Below are positions 1 to 5,481 of a stretch of 5,481 nucleotides of DNA, one piece after another. Each line of letters opens with the position of its first letter. Position 1 is the first letter of the stretch. Position numbers and translations under genes: made by a program. The stretch is from the NCBI GenBank assembly GCA_025352585.1, contig JANXTD010000598.1, forward strand, positions 1 to 5,481, in the 5' to 3' direction. Origin of the DNA: Fimbriiglobus sp. Its GTDB lineage: Bacteria > Planctomycetota > Planctomycetia > Gemmatales > Gemmataceae. The notes beneath the pieces were generated by a model. It did not search any database and was not told the origin of the DNA. It worked only from the letters and a program-made list of their open reading frames with translations.

Positions 1-686
1 TTGGCGTCGCGGTCGCCGGGGGTCACGTCGCGCGCCTCGCCCCACCCCGTGGCCGTCGCGTCGATGACGAACAGGTGCTGCCGCTTGTCCTCGACGTAAC
101 TGTCCCAATGGCGGAAGAAGAGCCGCGTGAAGGTCTTCGCCTTGACGGGGTTCTCCTCGGCCGCCTTGTCCGCCGCGGCGTTCTTGGCGTCACTGTCGGC
201 GAACGGCAACTCCGAAAACTCCGGCCGGATCGTCGAGACGAAGCCGTCGTGCTTGCCGTCCGGCGACCACAGGCCCGTCCCCGCGCCTGTGCTGATTTTC
301 GTGATCGGTTGGGCCTCGCCGCCACTGAGTTTGAGGACGTAAAGTTGCCCGGTGCCGCCGCGCGTGGACTCGAAGAGGATCGCCGTGCCGTCGGGCGACC
401 AGCGCGGGTGCGTGTCCTTCTTGCCGTTGGGGTTGGTGAGTTGCCGAGGCTTCGACGCCCCGTCTGTCTCCGCGAGCCACAGGGCCGTCGTCGCACTGTT
501 CTTTTCGAGGCTCACCGTGGTGACTTGGTAGACGACTTGCGAACCGTCGGGCGAGACTTGCGGGTCGGCGACGCGGGAGAACTTGAAGAGGTCTTCGACG
601 GCGATCGGCCGCTTCTTGGCCGGCTCCGCGGCGGCCAGCGCCTCCGCGAACGCCAAAACGACGGCGAAAAGCAACAGGAATTTCAT
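1..686 (-). CDS. S9-family (prolyl oligopeptidase-type) serine peptidase, N-terminal part, cut by window edge
   Basis: The first 228 codons of a secreted peptidase are present; its 3' end lies beyond the left edge. The ATG at 686-684 has a Shine-Dalgarno GGAAGG 8 bases upstream. Residues 1-20 form a signal peptide (MKFLLLFAVVLAF, then an Ala-rich ALAAA cleavage area), so the enzyme should act outside the cytoplasm. The mature start (PIAVEDLFKFSRVADPQVSP) is typical of dipeptidyl/acylaminoacyl peptidases of MEROPS S9. Three SPDG beta-propeller blade motifs lie near residues 45-48, 97-100 and 141-144. RHWDSY at 192-197 and TPGDRDA at 222-228 are further family hallmarks. Family members run to roughly 650-700 residues with an alpha/beta-hydrolase domain carrying Ser-Asp-His at the C-terminus, so the catalytic half is not visible and activity cannot be judged. 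Known members cleave short peptides, often after proline or from blocked N-termini; the substrate here is unknown. GC is lower (62-75% in hand-counted lines) than in the giant gene upstream, with which it is probably co-transcribed. Confidence 0.93.
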   Translation of the reverse strand, partial: MKFLLLFAVVLAFAEALAAAEPAKKRPIAVEDLFKFSRVADPQVSPDGSQVVYQVTTVSLEKNSATTALWLAETDGASKPRQLTNPNGKKDTHPRWSPDGTAILFESTRGGTGQLYVLKLSGGEAQPITKISTGAGTGLWSPDGKHDGFVSTIRPEFSELPFADSDAKNAAADKAAEENPVKAKTFTRLFFRHWDSYVEDKRQHLFVIDATATGWGEARDVTPGDRDA

Positions 687-694
687 GCGACGGC

Positions 695-700
695 CCTTCC
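695..700 (-). promoter_or_regulatory. Shine-Dalgarno sequence of the S9 peptidase gene
   Basis: On the minus strand the sequence reads GGAAGG, followed by 8 bases and then ATG at 686-684. The spacing is ideal, which supports this ATG as the start. Five of its six bases lie inside the 3' arm of the inverted repeat at 696-727. Confidence 0.7.
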
Positions 701-727
701 GGGGAGTGCGACGTGCTACCCCGGAAG
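696..727 (-). promoter_or_regulatory. Perfect 9-bp inverted repeat overlapping the peptidase ribosome binding site
   Basis: In the minus-strand transcript CUUCCGGGG (727-719) is followed by a 14-base loop and then CCCCGGAAG (704-696). All nine pairs are Watson-Crick and seven are G-C or C-G. The 3' arm contains most of the peptidase Shine-Dalgarno sequence, so the folded hairpin would block ribosome entry. It begins 14 bases after the giant gene's stop codon (744-742), so a ribosome finishing that gene would sit right beside the hairpin and might melt it, which would couple translation of the two genes. It has no U-tract, which argues against a classical intrinsic terminator, although a bidirectional or Rho-assisted role cannot be excluded. 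The inverted repeat is seen directly; its function is inferred. Confidence 0.5.
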
Positions 728-741
728 TGTATCGACGCGGC

Positions 742-3700
742 TCAGCGCAGGACCAGCCGCGAAGCGCGCTTCGACAGCCGCGCGAGCCGCCACGCCAGCC
801 CGGCCACCCCGGCCGCCGCGAACAGGACGCCGAGGAACGTCGTCGGCCCGGCGACGCCCGCGCCGAGTAGCCCGCACGCCGCGAGGCACTCCGGGGCGCG
901 TAGACCCCGCCGCCGGGCGACCGCGACGGTCAGCAGCCCGAGCGGCCAACTCAGGGCGACGACCCAGGCCCGCGCGGCCGCCGAGTCGTCGGCCGGTGGG
1001 GTGTCGGGGGAAGTCGTGTCCGGCGTGACCGGCGCGACCGGCGGCGTCGGCGCACTGGCGCGAGGGGGCTTCGGGCGGGTCGGCTCCGCGGCCGGCAGCA
1101 CCTCGACGCGGACACGCCCGGCGGGAACCCCGGCGTCGAGCGTGAGCAGGGTTTCCGCCGGGGTCGAGTCGGGGCGGAGGGCGACGCCCTTGGCCGGCAC
1201 CCAGCGCGCCTCCAACCCCGCCGTCGGCCGCACCCGCAACACACTCACGCCCGGCACCCCGGCGGCGCGCACCGCCCCGAGGTCGAGCGTCGCGCCGGCG
1301 ACCGGGGGCACGGCTGGCGACGTGCCGATGAGCGTCACGACCGCCTGCCGCGTCGGCTTGCGGAACCAGACCTGGACGCGCGAACCGGACTTCGACCAGC
1401 CGTGCAACTCCGGCGAGCGGACTTCCCGAAGCGTGGCACCGTCGGGCCAGTCGATCTCGACGGAGTCGGTCGGGGCGAACTTCGTCACGGCGACCTGGGC
1501 CTCGACTTCGACGGCCGGGCCGAGGGTCCAGCGCGTCTCGCAGGCGACGACGCCGACCTCGGGCTTCGGCCGCAGTGTCGGCCGCAGTTCGGCGGTCGGC
1601 CCCGGCAGGCGCTGCAAGACGCGGTCGGCCGGGGCGCGGTCGAGCTGCCACTCCGAAGGTGCCCCGAACCGGCGCGTGAGGTCATCCGCCGGAAAGTCGA
1701 TCAGGCCGCGCTTGTCGAGGGCGTCGAGCGTCAAACCCCGCACCCGCAGGCCGACGAGGGTTTCGCTCGCCGTCGCGGTGAGCGAGCGCGGCAGTGTGAG
1801 CACCGGCCGGGCGACGAGCGGCGCGCGAGGCGTGAACTTCACCAGCAGCGTGAACTTCCCCGTGAGCGGCGTGGCGAAGTGGGCGACGAGCTTGCGGCCC
1901 GCGCCGCCCGGCGTGAGGGTCACCGCGCGGACCTCCGCCGCCCCGCCGGGTCGCGGCCCGGTGGCCCGAACGGTGGGGGTGCCCGGCTCCAGGTCGGCCG
2001 GGACTTCCAGCGCGACGCTGTCGAGACTGCCGGAACTGACGGACCACTGGAAGGCGCTCAACAGCGTCGCGTCGGCCTCGCCGATGTCCAAGAGGTGCCC
2101 TTCGCGCACGCTCGCCACGGGGGTCGTGGCGGCCGGGGCGTCCCAGGTGCGCACGACCACCGCGCGGCCGCCGCCGTGGTCGGCGACGGCGACGGTCTCG
2201 CCGTCGCGCTTCTCGACCGACTGCGCCCCGCGTCGGGACACGACCGCGACGTTGGCGGCGCTGCTGCGGAAAGTCACGCGCGTCGCGGGGTAGTCCGGGC
2301 CGGTGAAGCGCGCCTCGCGGCCGCCGTCCGCCGCGACGGTCGGCACGCGGAACTGCGCGACGAGCGTGTGCGGCCCGCGGCCCCGGACGGCGACGGCGTA
2401 GGCGTCCGGCCGCGTCGCCTCGGGGAGGGCCGGCTTGCCGTCGAGTTCCACCGAGTCGAGCCGCACCCCGCCGAGCGGCAGTTCGTAGATCGCCAATCCG
2501 TCCCCCGCCGCGACGAGTGCGACCGTGAGGGTGAACTGCGCGCCGCCGGTCGGCCCGCCGCGGCCGACGTACCCGACGCCGGTCAGCGTGAGTGCCGACG
2601 CGGACGGGCGGCTGAGTTGCGCGAAGGCGTCGAGGGTCGAGCGGGCGGCGTAGACCGTCCAGCGCTCGCCCGGCCCGGCGACGACGAGCACCGCCTGCGG
2701 GTCGGCCGTCTTGGCGGCCCCCGCGACGCCGGCGACGCCGAGCAACAGGGCGAGGACGCCGCCGCGCGGGAGTCGCGGGACCAGTAGGCCGATCGCGACC
2801 AGGAGGAACAGGGCCAGCACGACCGGCCGCAGAACGAGCGACCAGCCGGGCGGCAACGCCGCCGCCGCGAGGAGTCCGCCGAGGCCGACGCCGACGAGCA
2901 GGCCGGGCGTCAGCCGCCGGCGGACCGTAAACGCCGTCGCGAGGAGCAGCGCCGCGGCCGCCCAGCCCAGCGCCATCGGCAGCGCGAGCGGGACCAGTGT
3001 CAGCGGGCCGTCGTGGTCGGTCGCGTCGGTCAACGGGTTGAGGTGTGGCCAGGCGCGGTACTCGGCGGCCGCCTCCCACGCCGTCGGCAGCGGCGGGTCG
3101 CCGGGCAGCCCGACGGCGGGGACTTCGACGGTGCCGCCGAGCGCGGGCAGCCGGCCGGGCAGGCGGAAGCGGACTTCGAACGGCATCTCCGGCGGGGCCG
3201 CACCGCCGGCCGCGGCGAGTTGCGGCGGCAGGACGGCCGCGCCGCCGTCGAGCCGGACGCCCGCGGCGGACTTGCCGTAGGCGGCCGCGCCGAGCCACTC
3301 CGCGTCCGGCGGTAACTCGACGCGCCACTCGGCCGACGCGCCGGTGACGACGACGCCGACGACCGCGACCGCGACGCCGCCGTTCGCATCGACCGTGACG
3401 GTGCGGCGCAGCCCGCGGAAGCGCCACGAGGGTGGGCCGGTCTCGCCGGGCGGCGGGTCGGCCGCGCCGGAAGTCGCCGGCACGACCGCGGCACCGATCA
3501 CGGCGGGCAGGGCGTCGGGGAAGTCGCCGTCCTCGTCCGCGAAGGCCCGGACGCGGACCACCCCCTCGGCCGCGTCCGGCGGGAACGTCACCCGCTGGAC
3601 CTCCGTCGCCGGGTCGCCGCCCGCCGCGTCGCCGAGGAGGGCCAGCGCCGCCAGGGGGTTCGCCGCGCCGAGCAGCGGCACCCACGGCTCGACGGGCGAC

Positions 3701-5247
3701 GCCGGCACCACCCGCGCGACGAGGCCCTCGGGGCGGACGCAGCCCCCGTCGCCGCGCGGCACGCTCAGCCGGACCTCGCCGAGCGGCCCGCCCCCCGCCG
3801 TGAGCCGGAAGGCGGTCACGCGGCACGGCCTGCCGTCCACGAGTGTCACCGCGGTGTCACTCGTACCGGCGAGCCGCGTGGCGTGGGGCGTCAGCGTCAG
3901 CGCGGCGTTGGGGCCGCGGCCGCGCGTCGGGTAGCGCAGGCGCGTCGGGTGGGCCGACTTCCCCGACGGCGGCGCGGAGGCCGCCGCGTCGTAGCCGGGC
4001 GGGACGGCGACGGTGTACGTGCCTTCGCGGCCGGCGGCGTTGGCGCACGCGACCTGCGGGAAGGGCACCGCGACGCCCGGCCGGGAGCGCGGCCCGACCA
4101 GTTTGACGACGACCTCGACGGAATCGCCCGTCCGCGCCGGCCGCGTCAACTCGACCCTGCGGTCCTTCACGGTCAGCGCGGCGTCTTCCGAAGACTGCTC
4201 GGCGGACACGACGCGGTAGCCGGGGCCGACTTGCAGCGTGAGACTTTCGAGCGGGCCGCGCGACACCGCGACGCGGAAGCGGGCCGTCAGCCGCGACTCT
4301 TCCGCCGGCGTCCCGGCGTCCCAGGTCACGTCATCGACCGTCGAGTAGGTCGCGCCGAGGCTCTTGACCCGCACGCTCGGCAGTCGGCGCGGGGCGTTCG
4401 GACTCGTGGCGACTTCGGGCGGCACCGCCTGGAAGCCGAAGCGCACGCCCTCGTCGGCCGCGGCGGGCGTCGGGAGCGAGTGGCTGCGGTAGTCGCCGGG
4501 GTCGCAGCCTAGCCACTGCACGTCGGGGCGGCACGTCACCTCGACCGCGTCGCCGCCCGGCAGGCCGTCCACGAGCCGCAAATCCGGCAGCGGCCAGCCG
4601 GCCTCGGGCGACGGCGGCAGCGCCGCAAATCCGGTCACGGTCAGCTTCGCCGGCAGGCCGCCGGGGCAGCGCACCCGCAGCCGCGCGCCTTCGACGGACC
4701 AGGCCACGCGGCCGGACGCCGTGACCTCGGTGACGTGGCAGCGCGGATCGACGAGGAACGCCAACTCCTCCGGCACGCCGCGAACCGCTTCGAGGGCGCA
4801 GTCGAACGCGAAGGTGACGACGCCGGGCGCGACGTCGTAGCGGGCGACGCGCGACGCCTTCACCGGGGCACCGCGCTCCGCCGGCCCGGCGACCGGCCTC
4901 AACGTGAACTCGACGCGGCCGACGCCGGGGAAGAGCAGCCGACGCAGTTGCCGCCCGGCCGCCGCGCTGGGCAGCGGGCCGGACAGCGAGCGCGCCGCGC
5001 CGCCGGCCGTCAGCGCCGGCTCGCGGTCGGCCGGCAAGTCGAGGTCGAGCGTCGCCAGTGGCGCGGGCGGCAGGACCAACTCGAAGCGCTCGGCGTCGCC
5101 GTCCGGGGTGCCGCGGGCCGACCAGCCGAGGGCCACGTCGCCGCCGCCGGGCAGCCGCAACACCGGTCCGCGCGTGGCGTCCGAGGAGACGAGGCCGGCC
5201 GCGTCGGCGTTGAGCGCGACCCCAAGCGTGGCCAGCGGGAATTCCAC
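742..5247 (-). CDS. Giant multi-pass membrane protein with large beta-rich extracytoplasmic regions, function unknown
   Basis: This is one uninterrupted frame of 1501 codons from GTG (5247-5245) to TGA (744-742). I do not recognise a named family; the style resembles large uncharacterised planctomycete membrane proteins. Residues 1-748 are beta-strand-rich and probably extracytoplasmic. Four hydrophobic helices follow at about 749-775, 783-799, 804-823 and 831-845. A second beta-rich region covers 847-1388. A Pro/Thr/Asp-rich linker lies at 1389-1427, and the C-terminus has membrane segments at about 1428-1444 and 1454-1487 plus a basic tail ending RASRLVLR. Similar segments recur near residues 140-210, 322-395, 1064-1140 and 1235-1305, for example WSVEGARLRV at 183 and WSKSGSRVQV at 1284. 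No catalytic motif, nucleotide-binding loop or metal site was found, so a structural, scaffold or envelope role is more likely than an enzymatic one. The start is doubtful: this GTG lacks a well-placed Shine-Dalgarno sequence and the sequence upstream of it still looks coding (see 5248-5367). The coding frame itself is secure because the long competing frames translate into Arg/Pro-rich, low-complexity protein. Confidence 0.88.
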   Translation of the reverse strand: MEFPLATLGVALNADAAGLVSSDATRGPVLRLPGGGDVALGWSARGTPDGDAERFELVLPPAPLATLDLDLPADREPALTAGGAARSLSGPLPSAAAGRQLRRLLFPGVGRVEFTLRPVAGPAERGAPVKASRVARYDVAPGVVTFAFDCALEAVRGVPEELAFLVDPRCHVTEVTASGRVAWSVEGARLRVRCPGGLPAKLTVTGFAALPPSPEAGWPLPDLRLVDGLPGGDAVEVTCRPDVQWLGCDPGDYRSHSLPTPAAADEGVRFGFQAVPPEVATSPNAPRRLPSVRVKSLGATYSTVDDVTWDAGTPAEESRLTARFRVAVSRGPLESLTLQVGPGYRVVSAEQSSEDAALTVKDRRVELTRPARTGDSVEVVVKLVGPRSRPGVAVPFPQVACANAAGREGTYTVAVPPGYDAAASAPPSGKSAHPTRLRYPTRGRGPNAALTLTPHATRLAGTSDTAVTLVDGRPCRVTAFRLTAGGGPLGEVRLSVPRGDGGCVRPEGLVARVVPASPVEPWVPLLGAANPLAALALLGDAAGGDPATEVQRVTFPPDAAEGVVRVRAFADEDGDFPDALPAVIGAAVVPATSGAADPPPGETGPPSWRFRGLRRTVTVDANGGVAVAVVGVVVTGASAEWRVELPPDAEWLGAAAYGKSAAGVRLDGGAAVLPPQLAAAGGAAPPEMPFEVRFRLPGRLPALGGTVEVPAVGLPGDPPLPTAWEAAAEYRAWPHLNPLTDATDHDGPLTLVPLALPMALGWAAAALLLATAFTVRRRLTPGLLVGVGLGGLLAAAALPPGWSLVLRPVVLALFLLVAIGLLVPRLPRGGVLALLLGVAGVAGAAKTADPQAVLVVAGPGERWTVYAARSTLDAFAQLSRPSASALTLTGVGYVGRGGPTGGAQFTLTVALVAAGDGLAIYELPLGGVRLDSVELDGKPALPEATRPDAYAVAVRGRGPHTLVAQFRVPTVAADGGREARFTGPDYPATRVTFRSSAANVAVVSRRGAQSVEKRDGETVAVADHGGGRAVVVRTWDAPAATTPVASVREGHLLDIGEADATLLSAFQWSVSSGSLDSVALEVPADLEPGTPTVRATGPRPGGAAEVRAVTLTPGGAGRKLVAHFATPLTGKFTLLVKFTPRAPLVARPVLTLPRSLTATASETLVGLRVRGLTLDALDKRGLIDFPADDLTRRFGAPSEWQLDRAPADRVLQRLPGPTAELRPTLRPKPEVGVVACETRWTLGPAVEVEAQVAVTKFAPTDSVEIDWPDGATLREVRSPELHGWSKSGSRVQVWFRKPTRQAVVTLIGTSPAVPPVAGATLDLGAVRAAGVPGVSVLRVRPTAGLEARWVPAKGVALRPDSTPAETLLTLDAGVPAGRVRVEVLPAAEPTRPKPPRASAPTPPVAPVTPDTTSPDTPPADDSAAARAWVVALSWPLGLLTVAVARRRGLRAPECLAACGLLGAGVAGPTTFLGVLFAAAGVAGLAWRLARLSKRASRLVLR

Positions 5248-5367
5248 CGGGCCAGCGGTGAACTTCCAGGTCAGCGTGCCGCGCAGGCCGTCGGCGGAGT
5301 GCGTCGCGGCGTAGCGCGCCTCCAGGAGTCGCGCGGCCGGCGTCGGCTTCGGAGCGGTCGAGATCGG
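5248..5367 (-). other. In-frame coding-like extension of the giant gene with no usable start codon
   Basis: Reading upstream of the GTG at 5247 in the same frame gives 40 more sense codons, up to TAG at 5370-5368. None is ATG, GTG or TTG. The translation includes ARLLEARYAATHSADGLRG and then TLTWKFTAGPVEFPL. This looks like the first strands of a beta domain running straight into the annotated start, preceded by a Pro/Thr linker (PKPTPAAR). A normal gene of this kind would have a signal peptide further upstream; none appears in any minus-strand frame up to 5481. I infer that the natural N-terminus is missing and that the 742-5247 reading is a 5'-truncated gene. Initiation at CTG or ATC inside this stretch is possible but unlikely. 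Confidence 0.6.
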
Positions 5368-5416
5368 CTACACGACGATCGACAGCCTCGCCGACTACCT
5401 GCGCAAGATTCGCTGA
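5342..5416 (+). pseudogene. C-terminal tail of a plus-strand gene lacking its 5' part
   Basis: This plus-strand frame reads VGFGAVEIGYTTIDSLADY and then LRKIR, ending at TGA 5414-5416. Nearly every codon ends in G or C (22 of the 24 sense codons), as expected of real coding DNA in a GC-rich genome. The peptide has a plausible strand-then-amphipathic-helix pattern with an ordinary residue mix. In the same frame TAG occurs at 5312-5314, and there is no start codon between it and the TGA, so this cannot be a complete gene. The boundary with the giant gene's sequence lies somewhere around 5335-5360. The family is not identified. The pattern G-x-hydrophobic-E-I-x-Y followed by an Asp-Leu helix is faintly like the C-terminal dimerisation segment of ParB proteins, but it is too short to assign. 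Confidence 0.4.
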
Positions 5417-5481
5417 GCACGCGACCTGGCACGTGAGGAGCGGGTCACTGTCGCGTAGCATCGGTGCATGCGACCGACGAA
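5417..5481. other. Non-coding stretch at right edge with weak inverted repeats
   Basis: No supported gene lies here. A 7-bp inverted repeat (ACGCGAC at 5419-5425, GTCGCGT at 5450-5456) encloses 24 bases and starts 3 bases after the TGA of the plus-strand tail. It could be a weak terminator, but it has no T-tract and an overlong loop. CACGTG (5430-5435) and GCATGC (5466-5471) are six-base palindromes, which are expected by chance at this composition. An ATG at 5468 (plus) has only four codons before the window ends and no clear Shine-Dalgarno sequence at the right distance. Confidence 0.3.

Noticed and set aside
713..2293. Long plus-strand open frame of 526 codons, with overlapping plus-strand frames at 1402-2787 and 75-1028
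   Set aside because: Their translations are Arg/Ser/Ala/Thr-rich and low in complexity, without recognisable domains. They lie antisense to well-behaved minus-strand genes, and such frames are common at 70-80% GC because stop codons are rare.
1682..3826. Minus-strand frame of 714 codons overlapping the giant gene in another frame
   Set aside because: The product is almost entirely Arg, Gly, Pro and Ala, the usual shadow of a GC-rich gene. The frame at 742-5247 has proper membrane segments and beta patterning.
5419..5456. 7-bp inverted repeat as a terminator or transposon end
   Set aside because: The loop is 24 bases, there is no T-tract, and no flanking target duplication is visible. It may be chance.
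4331..5461. Minus-strand frame starting at ATG 5461 (MLRDSDPLLTCQ...) as the true N-terminus of the giant gene by a frameshift near 5345
   Set aside because: The first 40 residues are not a signal peptide and fit being antisense to the plus-strand tail. Downstream it becomes Arg-rich. A frameshift would not explain the GC step either, although read-level checking of 5330-5370 would settle it.
5468..5481. ATG at 5468 on the plus strand as the start of a new gene
   Set aside because: Only four codons are visible and no Shine-Dalgarno sequence lies at a suitable distance, so it cannot be supported.

Overview
This is a high-GC bacterial window. The composition suggests a planctomycete, probably a Gemmata-like lineage. 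That placement rests on two things: a secreted S9 prolyl-oligopeptidase-type enzyme beside a giant Ala/Gly/Pro/Val-rich, beta-strand-rich membrane protein of unassigned function, and overall protein style. No rRNA or marker gene confirms it.

Almost everything reads on the minus strand. From the right, a giant multi-pass protein occupies 742-5247, with in-frame coding-like sequence continuing to 5367. It has two large, probably extracytoplasmic, beta-rich halves separated by a four-helix membrane block, then a Pro-rich linker and a hydrophobic C-terminal tail. A beta-sandwich-like module appears to recur in both halves. After a 55-base gap follows an S9-family peptidase, whose first 228 residues (signal peptide and start of the beta-propeller) are present before it runs off the left edge. 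The short gap and shared direction make co-transcription likely. The gap holds a perfect 9-bp inverted repeat that overlaps the peptidase Shine-Dalgarno sequence and could hide it from ribosomes.

The right end, from about 5341, is the oddest part. The giant gene's frame is still coding-like when it meets a stop at 5368-5370, and there is no ATG, GTG or TTG start between that stop and a poorly supported GTG at 5247. At the same place GC drops from about 82% to about 62%, and a plus-strand coding-like tail of about 24 codons appears, ending in TGA at 5414-5416 and also lacking a start. The simplest reading is a junction at which two divergent genes have both lost their 5' parts, by deletion or rearrangement or by an assembly error. 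The last 65 bases hold only weak inverted repeats.

I see no RNA gene, CRISPR array or complete mobile element. No clearly novel biological system is demonstrated. The items most worth checking are the junction, the Shine-Dalgarno-occluding hairpin and the architecture of the giant protein.
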